Below, piece after piece: positions 4,247-13,600 of a stretch of DNA of 13,996 bases. The notes below the pieces were generated by a model. That model was not told where the DNA came from, did no database searches, and worked only from the letters and a program-made list of their open reading frames with translations. This stretch comes from JACPLA01 sp035291905. Lineage in GTDB: Bacteria; Bacteroidota; Ignavibacteria; UBA10030. The stretch covers positions 1 to 13,996 of the forward strand of contig DATDRF010000229.1 in the NCBI GenBank assembly GCA_035291905.1, written 5' to 3'. The position numbers and the translations under genes were made by a program. How positions within the stretch are numbered: position 1 is the first letter of the stretch; every line of letters begins with the position of its first letter.

Positions 4247-4797
4247 CGCTGCACCTGCCAGATTTCGCATAGCTTGTTGTAAGCGATTCCAGCCGTGGCG
4301 CTGGACTTGCCCTTGATGAAGAGGCAATGCTTCCCAGTGGCCAACGCTTGAGGTCCCGTCCCCACGTCCGTGCTGATGGTGAGCACTTCGTAGGTCGTGC
4401 TCGTGCTCGTCACCGAGGCTCTCGCCGTCGTCTCCTCATCGAAATAGATCAGGTACGTCGCCGTCTCCGTGGTCGCGGAGGATTTCACCTCGATCACGAA
4501 TTTGATCTTGTCAGGCAGCGCCACATCGGCTCGAATGCCGAACTCCATCGACTTCAGGACACCTTCGGCCGTTCCGATGACGGTATCCTCGATGGAACTG
4601 GCGGAGAGACGCACGATCTTCACTCCATCCGAGAGTTGCCCGGCGGTGATGGAGGACGCCGCGATCTTGGACGATCCAATAACAGCGTTGTCCGCGATCT
4701 TGGAGGTGATGATGGCCTGTTCCTTGATGTGCCTCGACTCGATGGCGTTGTCGTTGATCTGGTGCGCGCTGATCTGTCCGAGCATGTCGGTTGCCAT
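4243..4797 (-). CDS. Tail-fibre or tail-spike-like structural protein
   Basis: 184 aa. Residues 6-60 show repeated Ile-rich motifs (AIESRHIKEQAIITSKIADN, AVIGSSKIAASSITAGQLSD) of the kind found in trimeric phage tail fibres, where Ile residues pack along the axis. The rest (65-184) is Thr/Ser/Ala-rich and beta-like, probably a globular or receptor-facing domain, ending in IAYNKLCEIWQVQR. ATG 4797 has AGGAG 6 bases upstream. It lies 9 bases after another fibre-like gene, so the two may form one host-recognition structure. Receptor is unknown. Confidence 0.7.
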   Translation of the reverse strand: MATDMLGQISAHQINDNAIESRHIKEQAIITSKIADNAVIGSSKIAASSITAGQLSDGVKIVRLSASSIEDTVIGTAEGVLKSMEFGIRADVALPDKIKFVIEVKSSATTETATYLIYFDEETTARASVTSTSTTYEVLTISTDVGTGPQALATGKHCLFIKGKSSATAGIAYNKLCEIWQVQR

Positions 4798-4806
4798 GTC
4801 CGTCTC

Positions 4807-5331
4807 CTAGATATTGACTGTCACTTCCGTAAGTTGAATCGTTACGTTCGTGCCGCGCAGGTCCAACGAGTAGATGTCTCCAGCAATCGTGGGAAGGTCG
4901 CCCTCCAGGATGTACTGACCTGCTGCCGTCACGGTAGTCGTGGCCACTTCTGTTCCACTCACCACAAGTCTCAGACTCCCGGCCGCACTAGTCACTTCGA
5001 CAATGACTCGAACCGCCACCGGAATCGAAGAGAAGGCCTGTTTGCTGAATCGGACTGTCTTGAGTGATAGTTCAATAATGGATGCAGCCTCAAGGATGTC
5101 GTCCGATACGACGTGTGAATAGATGCTTATTGGAAGTTGTGCGATGGGCACCTTGGAGGCGTCATCCAAAGAAGCATACCCACCTGCAACACCCTTGTTT
5201 GCCTTGTCCTCTTTCAAAGTCAGATCCGCGACTAAAGTCTCCAACATCACTTTGTCAGAACCATCGAGAAGTCCACTCTCAGGGCTCGATCCACCAATGG
5301 CAAGAGGCTCTTGTCCGAAGCGTGTTCTCAT
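4807..5331 (-). CDS. Tail-fibre-like protein with GYASLDxxxKVP motif
   Basis: 174 aa. Residues 44-69 contain KANKGVAGGYASLDDASK then VPIAQLP, a motif very common in phage tail-fibre and collar-type proteins. The C-terminal ~90 residues are beta-rich with alternating Val/Ile/Thr and end in a jelly-roll-like pattern (SLRLVVSGTEVATTTV, then GDIYSLDLRGTNVTIQLTEV). ATG 5331 overlaps the upstream stop (TGATG), so translation is likely coupled; the longer in-frame extension to 5412 only overlaps the previous gene. It lies directly before the second fibre-like gene. Confidence 0.75.
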   Translation of the reverse strand: MRTRFGQEPLAIGGSSPESGLLDGSDKVMLETLVADLTLKEDKANKGVAGGYASLDDASKVPIAQLPISIYSHVVSDDILEAASIIELSLKTVRFSKQAFSSIPVAVRVIVEVTSAAGSLRLVVSGTEVATTTVTAAGQYILEGDLPTIAGDIYSLDLRGTNVTIQLTEVTVNI

Positions 5332-6050
5332 CACCGCACCGCGAATTTGTTGTACCCGATCTCGTAGGCTGAAGCATTCACAGGCGCAAGCCCAAGCCGC
5401 GCCGACGACCAAAACGACCGAAGGTCCGGTGATGCCGACGCCCCATTCGTAATGACGATCCGCCAGTAGCAGCCAGTCGCCGGAATCGCCGCAACGACGG
5501 TATCAGTATTGACCGGAACAGGTGTCCCCGGCAGCGCCGCAGTCACGAGGAAGTAGGCTATTGTTCCTCCGTTCAACTGCGCGTCCTGTCTCACGTGGGC
5601 GGTCGTGAAGCCGGTCCATGACGTGATGATCCTGGACATGAAGACCCTCGATCCTGCCCCCGTGAGTCCAGTGACGCACCTGCCAAGAATGAAGTCTGGA
5701 GCTGCGAACGGGCCGGGATCGGTCGGCGGAGGTCCAACACCAACAGGGGCATCGGTTGGCTGGTAGAAGTCCTCGCCGAATGCCCCGCTATGTCTCCGGA
5801 AGAGGGCATTCTCCGCGATCCGCGCCTGAAACTGCGCGTGTCGGAACTCACGGTCCGAGACCTCCAGCGAGAAGCGGTGGCGGTTCGCGGGAATCTTCTT
5901 CGGGTCGTCCACCGCCGTTGAGTAGTCCTCGCCGGCGATGACGGTTCCGGTGTTCACCATGCGGGCACGGATGTCCGTGAGGACCTTCGAGATCGTCTGC
6001 ATGTCGAAGATCGGGAACTTCGGCGGCTGAATGGGAACCGGAAGGGTCAT
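5331..6050 (-). CDS. Hypothetical phage structural protein
   Basis: 239 aa. The N-terminus is Pro-rich (PVPIQPPKFPIF). A helical region (15-110) follows, then a Pro/Gly linker (GVGPPPTDPGPF). The C-terminal ~120 residues are Thr/Val/Ala-rich and beta-like. No membrane segment. The position between the coiled-coil virion-type protein and the fibre-like genes suggests a tail or fibre-attachment component; this is inference from context. AAGGA lies just before ATG 6050, closer than usual. The stop is shared with the start of the next gene (TGATG). Family not recognised. Confidence 0.65.
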   Translation of the reverse strand: MTLPVPIQPPKFPIFDMQTISKVLTDIRARMVNTGTVIAGEDYSTAVDDPKKIPANRHRFSLEVSDREFRHAQFQARIAENALFRRHSGAFGEDFYQPTDAPVGVGPPPTDPGPFAAPDFILGRCVTGLTGAGSRVFMSRIITSWTGFTTAHVRQDAQLNGGTIAYFLVTAALPGTPVPVNTDTVVAAIPATGCYWRIVITNGASASPDLRSFWSSARLGLAPVNASAYEIGYNKFAVR

Positions 6051-6059
6051 GGTCCTTGC

Positions 6060-7607
6060 CTACGTGATCGTGGGTGCCTTGGCCTGGTTGAACGAGCCGA
6101 GAATCTGTCCCGTCTGCGGCGGCATGTAGTCCAGCGGGCGTGGGTAGTCCACCCCGAGGTCCGGGAACACTGGGCGGGAGACTGTGAACTCCGGAGCGTA
6201 GGCCCGGAGCCCAGAGAAGTCCACCGGCTCCGGCCTCGGCAGACGCGGAGGTTCGTATGCACTCTGTGCGCGATTCTGTCCGCCGATCTGCTGGATGATG
6301 CTCAAGGGGCGCTCCCTCCGCAGGGTAGATGTCGGTCTGACCCTCTGCGGAGGTGCGGAAATTTCCGGTATCCCCCCCGATCTCCCGGATCGACTCGTCT
6401 GCTCGCCTGTCATGCCTGCAATGGAACGCGCTACGTAGCCCAAGGCACGCATCTTGGGGGTGATCTCGCCCGGACGGCCCTCCAAGCCTCCCGACGCGGC
6501 CAGGTCCTGAGCGTAGGCGTTCAGGCGGGGGTTGGCGGCGGCAGGATCGACCCCGTAAGACATGATGGCACGGTTCCCGGCCTGAATGTTCAGGAGACGG
6601 TCCCTCTGCTCGGGTGTGGCCTCGCCAAGGGCGACAACAGTTTGCAGGTAGTTCTCTTCACCCTTCGTCTTCGCCAACATCTTGGCGTTATCCCGCTCCA
6701 CCTTACGAGTGTACTCCTCAGCCTTCTTGGTCTCGTCCTGCTTCTGGATCAACTCGATGGAGTCCACCTGCTTGTTCAGGACATCGGCGACTTCCGGCCT
6801 GATCTCGGACGCGGCCTGCGCGATGACGCCACGGGCCGTAGGGATGTCCTTCATCCTGAGCGCCTTTTCGACCGCAGTTCTGGCTACACCTTCACGCTTG
6901 TATGTGTCTTTGGTCTTCTGGTGTTCGATTCGGGCGGCATCTTTCTCTGCGGCGCGTTCGACGCTTCGACGTTTTTCGATCTTTCTCTGGAATGCTTCTC
7001 TCTGTTTCAGATTCGGGTTGTCCCTCACTTCTGTGGCGATGGCGGCTAGCGCCTCTTCGGTCTTGCCGTCGTCGATCATAGCTTCGACCCTGCGCACATT
7101 CTCATCCGCCGCCTTTTCGGCGACGAGATACTCCTCGTCCGTCTGCACGTCATCCAAGTATCTGCCACGAATCGTGTCTGGCAAGGCGGACAGAATCGCC
7201 TTCATTCTCGCCAAGTCTCGTGCCGCCATGTCCAAGTCGCCGTCTTTCAGATTGTTGTAAAAGGCGGTCTGGCGGGTGGAGAAGTCTCCGATGCTCTCTT
7301 TGACGGAAGCCTCACGTTGCGTCTCTTCGGTCTTCTGCCTGTGGAACGTCTTCGTTCTCTTGAGCACCACGTCAGCGTCTTTTTCGAGGACATCTTGTAT
7401 CCGGTTACGTGCCGCGTCACCGTCGGCAATGGACAAGGCGCTGGCAATCTCCTCGTCGATTCTCTGTTCCAGAAGATCGTATGCGTAGCCCGTCTCATTC
7501 TGATCGGTTGGATCGACGATATCGCGGCCAAACATCGCCCGCAATTCGCGGCGAAGTTTAGTGATGATCGCCAGTTCCGTCTGGCGCTGATAGTCGTCGT
7601 TTGGCAT
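6060..7607 (-). CDS. Large coiled-coil phage protein, putative internal virion/ejection component
   Basis: 515 aa. Residues 1-80 are mixed helical. Residues 80-345 are extremely charged and helical (repeated Lys/Glu/Arg with Ala and Leu), predicted coiled coil. Residues 345-400 are a milder helical part. The end (400-515) is Arg/Pro-rich and probably disordered, with repeats of the type RPxxP. No catalytic motif or signal peptide was seen. It directly follows the giant polyvalent-type gene (3-base gap), the position of internal virion proteins in podovirus-like genomes; that role is inference. GGAG lies 9 bases before ATG 7607. Confidence 0.7.
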   Translation of the reverse strand: MPNDDYQRQTELAIITKLRRELRAMFGRDIVDPTDQNETGYAYDLLEQRIDEEIASALSIADGDAARNRIQDVLEKDADVVLKRTKTFHRQKTEETQREASVKESIGDFSTRQTAFYNNLKDGDLDMAARDLARMKAILSALPDTIRGRYLDDVQTDEEYLVAEKAADENVRRVEAMIDDGKTEEALAAIATEVRDNPNLKQREAFQRKIEKRRSVERAAEKDAARIEHQKTKDTYKREGVARTAVEKALRMKDIPTARGVIAQAASEIRPEVADVLNKQVDSIELIQKQDETKKAEEYTRKVERDNAKMLAKTKGEENYLQTVVALGEATPEQRDRLLNIQAGNRAIMSYGVDPAAANPRLNAYAQDLAASGGLEGRPGEITPKMRALGYVARSIAGMTGEQTSRSGRSGGIPEISAPPQRVRPTSTLRRERPLSIIQQIGGQNRAQSAYEPPRLPRPEPVDFSGLRAYAPEFTVSRPVFPDLGVDYPRPLDYMPPQTGQILGSFNQAKAPTIT

Positions 7608-7610
7608 GTG

Positions 7611-10600
7611 TTACTTCTCCGATCCAGCCATTTCACGTTCGCGTGCCCGCTCCCTCATGCTCTTACGCTTCGGTTTCTCGCTCTTGTCCGCTTCTATTTC
7701 TGGCTGCGACTCATCGGAGCGCAACTCGACCTTCGGAGCGCCGTGTCCGAGCAAGACTGAATTGTAGTACATGAGCGCCTTCACTAGCCTGTCTCGCTGA
7801 TCCTGTTGTAAGCCTGCCACGAACATAGATTGCTCGTCCTTCGTCAATCCGTGGAGTGGCTCCATGTTACCGAGAGCCGTCGTCACGCCATTGTTGGTTC
7901 CTCCCAGAGCGATGTACTGTTGAAGCCAATGGTCTTGTCCATCATTATCACCGTATCGTAGTGCCATCTTGAAATTATACAACGCATTCCCCCTATCCGA
8001 CAACATGAACCCGTCTCGTCCTTTCCCGATCTTTTGAAGGAAACGGTTCTTTTCGTCCCAAATGTAGTGGTAGGCGGATTCCAACGGATCGGTGCGGTAT
8101 ACGAATAGGTCCGGGATGCGTTCAAGATAGGGTTCTCCAGGAAGTCCCGACACGGCTGCGTACTCTTTCCCCATGCCCAGGGTCTCCGCCAAGTGTCGTC
8201 CACGATCTCTGATCGTTGATGGATTGAAGGCATCGGGGAATAGGCGTCTACGAGTGAGAATCTCCGCAGGAACCTTTATCATCGGTGTGGCACCTTGCGC
8301 GATCTTGTTCAGTGGCGACTTCGCCATGTCTGTTGCGATCTCGGCGGTCGTCTTTCTGCCCTTGAACCAGTCATCCACCTGTCTAGGAGCAGCATCGAGC
8401 CCGAACCACTCCAGAAAATCCCCCAGAGAACCGAATCTGTTGAAGCTGATTACTTTCCCGTTGGAGTCACGACCTAAGATGATGTGCGGTCTCGCCCGAA
8501 CATCAGGTGACAGGTCGTCCTCCTCATCCTTGAACATCGTGTTGTTCCAGATTTGCGCGATAGTCCATAGGCCAGTCGCCTTGATCGAGAATGCCCCGAG
8601 ACGTATCGCCGTGGATGCTGTTTTTGCTCCCAAAGCTCTGCCGATTGTGGCCGTGGCCTTTCCATCCCTTGCGGCATTCCGGATCATCTGCGTGTACCTA
8701 CGGAAATTCGACTCCGCAAACGACCAAAAAGGCCACATGTGTTCACGTAGAGCCTTACCGTAGACGCCCACCTTGTCATAGGCACCAAGCAGGTCGTTCG
8801 ATAGAGCAAACGCCCTGTCTCGAACATCCTTCAGCGCCATGATTTCTTCCGGGACGGATGCCCCAAAGTTCTTGGGTTCTCCTTTCTGGTTCGACTTCAT
8901 CTGTTCCAGATAATCGAGATAGGCCGAGTACCGAAGGATGGATTCTCTCGCATCCGAGAAGGTTCGCGCCCCGTTCCAGTACCGCTTCCACAGGTTCCAT
9001 CGCCCGGCAGGGGAGACACGTTCCGACAATCTGCTAAATCGGTCGAGCATCTTGATCTCGCCGAGCTCTTGAGCCTGAGCGGTAGACCCCATGCCGCCGC
9101 GATTTGCCCATTCTGCGAACTCTCCGGAAGGGTCTTTGCGCCTCACGAACACGTCGTAGATATCTCCTAGCGCCTGTTTTGTCTTGAGGAAGGCACTCGG
9201 ATTTCCGGCGAACGCCGCGTCCGCATCCCCCGTGAGGTTACGGAGAGTATACTTGACGACCCTTGTCGGAAGGTGCAGGACGAGTTCTTTCCACTGCACC
9301 AGCGACTTTCTGCTGAAAGAAGCCAGTGGATTGTCTGACGGTGGACGACCAAGATTATCGAGCGTCGCTGCCAGTTCATCCGGAATGACGATCTCCTTGA
9401 ACTTTCCACCCATCGCCAACACCTTGCGGATGTCGTTTTTTGTGATCTTTGCTTCAGTCAGTAATCCTTCCAGCAATTGCTCGGCCATTTTGTGCGGAAC
9501 AGAATCGGCCATGTAGAAGACATTCCCTTCTCTCGCCTGCCATGCTACGTATCCCTCCGGGATGGCATCATGCCAATCCAAGAGTTCTTGTTCCTTCGCG
9601 TTCGCCTTTACCTTGGCAGCGATGTTGTGCGGGCTATTCTCTACATGCGCAATCGCTTTAGCCACCTGAAGGTCGTAGCCCATCTGGGCCATGACCTGAT
9701 GTTCTGCGGACAGATAATCTGTGAGGATGTCGAATTCGCTTCCCTTTCTAGCCTTCAGGAATCCCCTACCAACAGGAAGGCGAAGCCTCTGTCCGGTTCC
9801 CGAGATGGACTTTGCGTCCGCGTACTTCAGGACAATGTGTCTAAAGTAATCCTTGTTGGTGAGGATGTTCGTGACATCCTTCCCGGCGGCCTTCATGGCC
9901 TCCGTGTATTCATCAACTAGCTTGACCCAGGCGGCCTTTCGTAGGTCGATACTCGCCTTCACGATGGGACTGTTGTCAACAAAGGTGTCAATCCGTGCTT
10001 TCTCCTTTGCGAGACTTTCCGTCGTGAACCCAAAGGGAAGGCTTCGGCCCTTTCCAGATTCAGAGGCCAAGTCGTCAAGCAAAACCTTCCGCCAGAACAG
10101 ATCATACCCATCCTCGTCCAGCGCTCTCGTAATCTTGTCCACGTCCCGAACTGCGTGCTCATCCGCGATGCCCTTGTACTTGAGGAGTTGTCTAAATTTG
10201 AACTTCTCCTCTGCGTACTTGGCACCTGACGGAAGGCGTTCAAAATCACGCGACATCTTATGCCACTGTTCACGTAACCATCCATGAACCCTTCGACCGA
10301 GACTTTCCTTTGGAAGCGTCTTTGCGCTTTGCACTCGTGTTTCAACGTCGGTGTCCTCAAAAGCATACGAAGAGGGCTTCCTTGGTGGAGGTTCTCCGGG
10401 AGCGGTACCCGGTGGCGTTGCCGGAGGCTTCTTCGGTGGAGGCGCTTTGTCGATCGCTGCGTTGAGATTCTCTCTCGCTTCCTGTTCTGAAGTCGGTGCC
10501 GGAGGCGCTTTCTCGGTCGGCGACGGCGCGTTTTGCGTTTCTTCGACTTCCGCCCGAACGCTGATCTTTGGCTTCGCCTTCCACCCAGGTGGCGTTCCCA

Positions 10601-13600
10601 TGCGAAGAAGGGGTTTCTCTTCCGGGGGCACCCACGACTCAATGATCTCCGTACCCTCTGGGACTTCCGTTCCGCCGACTTCGCCTTCTGCTTTCAGGGG
10701 AAGTCCATCCCTAGTCCGAGCCTCGTCGATCTTGTCTCTGGAGTATCGAACGGCCGCATCACCGTCACGCTCTGCGGTGCGGAGGATGATGTCCTCCATC
10801 GCGCTTCTAGCCTTCTCTCCAATGCCAGATTCTATTCTGCCTACGAAGCGGTCGATGTCGGCTTCGTACGGGGCACGTTCCGGCTCTGGCGCAGCAGCCA
10901 CGGGCGGCTCGGTCGGAGGCTTGCGGGGCGGAGGAGTTGCCGCCACGGCACGCGGCGGGGTTGTAACGATGGCACCTAGAGAGGGTTCTGTGGTAGGTAT
11001 TGCTGACTCAATCTCTGGCCTTCCTCTTGCAATAGGCGCTCTGAGCAATTGCCTGTTCGCCACGTGCATGACATTGAGCATCATTGTCGGCAATCCATGA
11101 CCGCCGTAATCCTCTGGTACCTCTCCCCAAAACTCCTGAATTCCTGAATCTGCGGCTTCTTTCCATGATTGTATGTGCTCAGATGCAACTCCCTTGATGC
11201 TTTGCGAGACATCTCCCGGCTTGAATCCGGTTTGATCGAGGATGATTCTGTGGATTCTTCTCCTGCCTGTCTCAGGCATCTTCGGATATGTGTAATTCCA
11301 GAAGTCATTCGATACCTGTTCCGGAGTGAGACCGGACTCAACTAACTCATCCCACGCATTGAGTTGCGACTCTCGAGATGCCATGCGTTCGAGAAACACA
11401 TCCGCTGTAGCAGGACGTTCTGCGGCCTCCGGACGCGCTGGCGGGGCGGGTGGAGGCTCGGAGGGCACTGAAGCTGTCGCCCTCATTCGTTCCGCCCGAA
11501 ATTGCCCCGCCCTGATGTATGCTCTAGCCGCTTCGCCATGCGCTTCTGCGTCACCAAAGCGTTGCTCATTGTACACGCCATCAATGAGCCATCCTCCGTT
11601 CCTAATCCGTTCCGGAGGAATGCCCATGTCCCGAATCATCAGAATGTGAGTATAGTTATATCGATCACCGTAAAATATCGAACCGTCATCAGTGAGAACC
11701 GCTGGAAACTGCCCGGTCTCCGGAAGCCGTTTCATTTCAGGAATGGGATTTCCAATTCCCGGAAATCGCTCCTTTCCGTATCTCTCAAAGTCCACATCAC
11801 TCAATCCGCTTGTGTCGTGAAGTGGTGGCGGCTCTGTGGCCGGGACCGTCGCGATTCTCCGCTTGGCCTCGGCCTTCGCGGCGTCCAGCACCTGACGCAC
11901 TAACGGAATCTTTGAAGCGTACTCCCCGTGGAGTTTTTCCAGTTCCTCGGCGGTCATTCCCTTCACCGCCTGCTTTCCGATGATGTCGATGCGGGACTTC
12001 ATGAGGGGGCCAACAGGTTTCGCCGCCTTTGGCTTCACGGTTCTCGGCTCACGAATCGGCTTTCCGGGAGGTGCAACGACGGGCACTATCGGCTGCGCCG
12101 CTTCCTTTTCCATCTTCATCCGTTCCGCCCTCGTGAACAGCCGGTCGAACACTTGCCGCATGGCCGGGCTGATCTCGATGTCGATTGGACTTCCGGTGAT
12201 CCTCCGGTAGATTTCCTTCATCCACTCGCGCACCTTTGAAAAGATCGGCTCAAGGTTCGCTGTGGGGGCCTTGCCGTCACGTAGATATCGCTCCACTCCT
12301 CTGGCGAATCGTTCCTCTGCCGTGCGGGTCCATCTTCCGTCCTTCGCTCCCGCCCAATTCTCAGCCGTGGCGATGTCCTCGTCCGTGATCCCGCGCCGCT
12401 GTTCTGGAGTGAGGTTGCGGTCGAAGAGTTGACGCCGAGCGACGTGTCCGAGAATCTCGTGAACAGCGGTCGAGAAATCGGGATTCTTGAGCGCGTGGAC
12501 CAGAGTCTTCCCATCGGCCAGGAATTCCACTGCGCCCTTCTGGCCATGCTGAAAGAGAATGTCGGCGCTCTGTGACGTTTCCCGAATCGTCTTTGCTCTG
12601 TTGCCTTCTCCCTTCGGATAGGTGACAACCTCAAGCCCGCGAGTCTTCAAGGCGTCGATCACGTCTTGTGGCGTGTTCTCCGGAACGACAGCGGAGCGGA
12701 ATTCGTTCAGGCCAACGGCACGTCGAATTTTCGCCTCGAAGTATTCGGTCGGAAGAGTCCTAAGTTTGTCGAGAAAGATGCGCATCTCTTGGAATGGTTG
12801 CCCGGTCGGGTACATCTCGCGCAGGTGCTTCCAGTCGCCTTCGGCCATCGTCTTCAGGTCGTCGCTCATCGCTTCAGATCGCCTGTACTCGTCCACTTTG
12901 ATCACTCTCGCATCGTGCATCCTTCCGGACAAGGCAAGGAACTCGCCATTCACGTCGTCTTTGATTTTGTCCATCGCTTCTTTGGAGATGATGTCTCCAC
13001 GGGCCGCTTGGATTTCCCTGATGGAACGGAATTGCTTCGCTGCCAGAGCGCGAATGTTGCCAACCCCATAATCGAATCCTTCGGCGCTGCGGAGTCCCTT
13101 CTTGAGAATCTGTACGACCGTATCCAGATTGTGCGGCAAGTAACGCTTGTTCCCGATGTCTGTGAAGCCGGTGAATATTTTCTCTTTTTCGACAAGTGCC
13201 AGTTTAGTCACGGACTTGTCAACCCACTCCTCGAACTCCGCCTTCAGACTCGGATCGTTTGCAATCGCCTCCCTCACGGCGTAACGGTCGCCAGACTGGT
13301 CCTTTCCCGCAAGCGTCATCTTGTCCGCAACGCCTTTCTCGATAAGGAAGGCGAACTTCGCGTCTTCGCTTTGTTTCATTCCAACGCGAACACCTTCCCC
13401 TTCGAGATTACCGAGTAGAGTGTGTTGGCTGAACGACTTCGTTTTCTCGGAGTCGATCCTTGCGTAGATGTCGCCGATGAACCTCCCGAGTTTCACTTCC
13501 GAAGGCGCATCAAGGAAGTGTTTCACGGCGGGATAGCGTGGAGAGTAGGCGTCGGCATTCAACACTTTCGTAGTACGGGAAGGCGTGACGAGTTCCTTCG

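Noticed and set aside
4327..5067. 246-aa + strand ORF
   Set aside because: Antisense to both tail-fibre-like genes, very rich in Arg/His/Gly, with no RBS; typical shadow.
10351..11100. 249-aa + strand ORF opposite the giant gene
   Set aside because: Its Ser/Gly/Ala-rich sequence is the reverse of the Pro-rich linker coding; no independent support.
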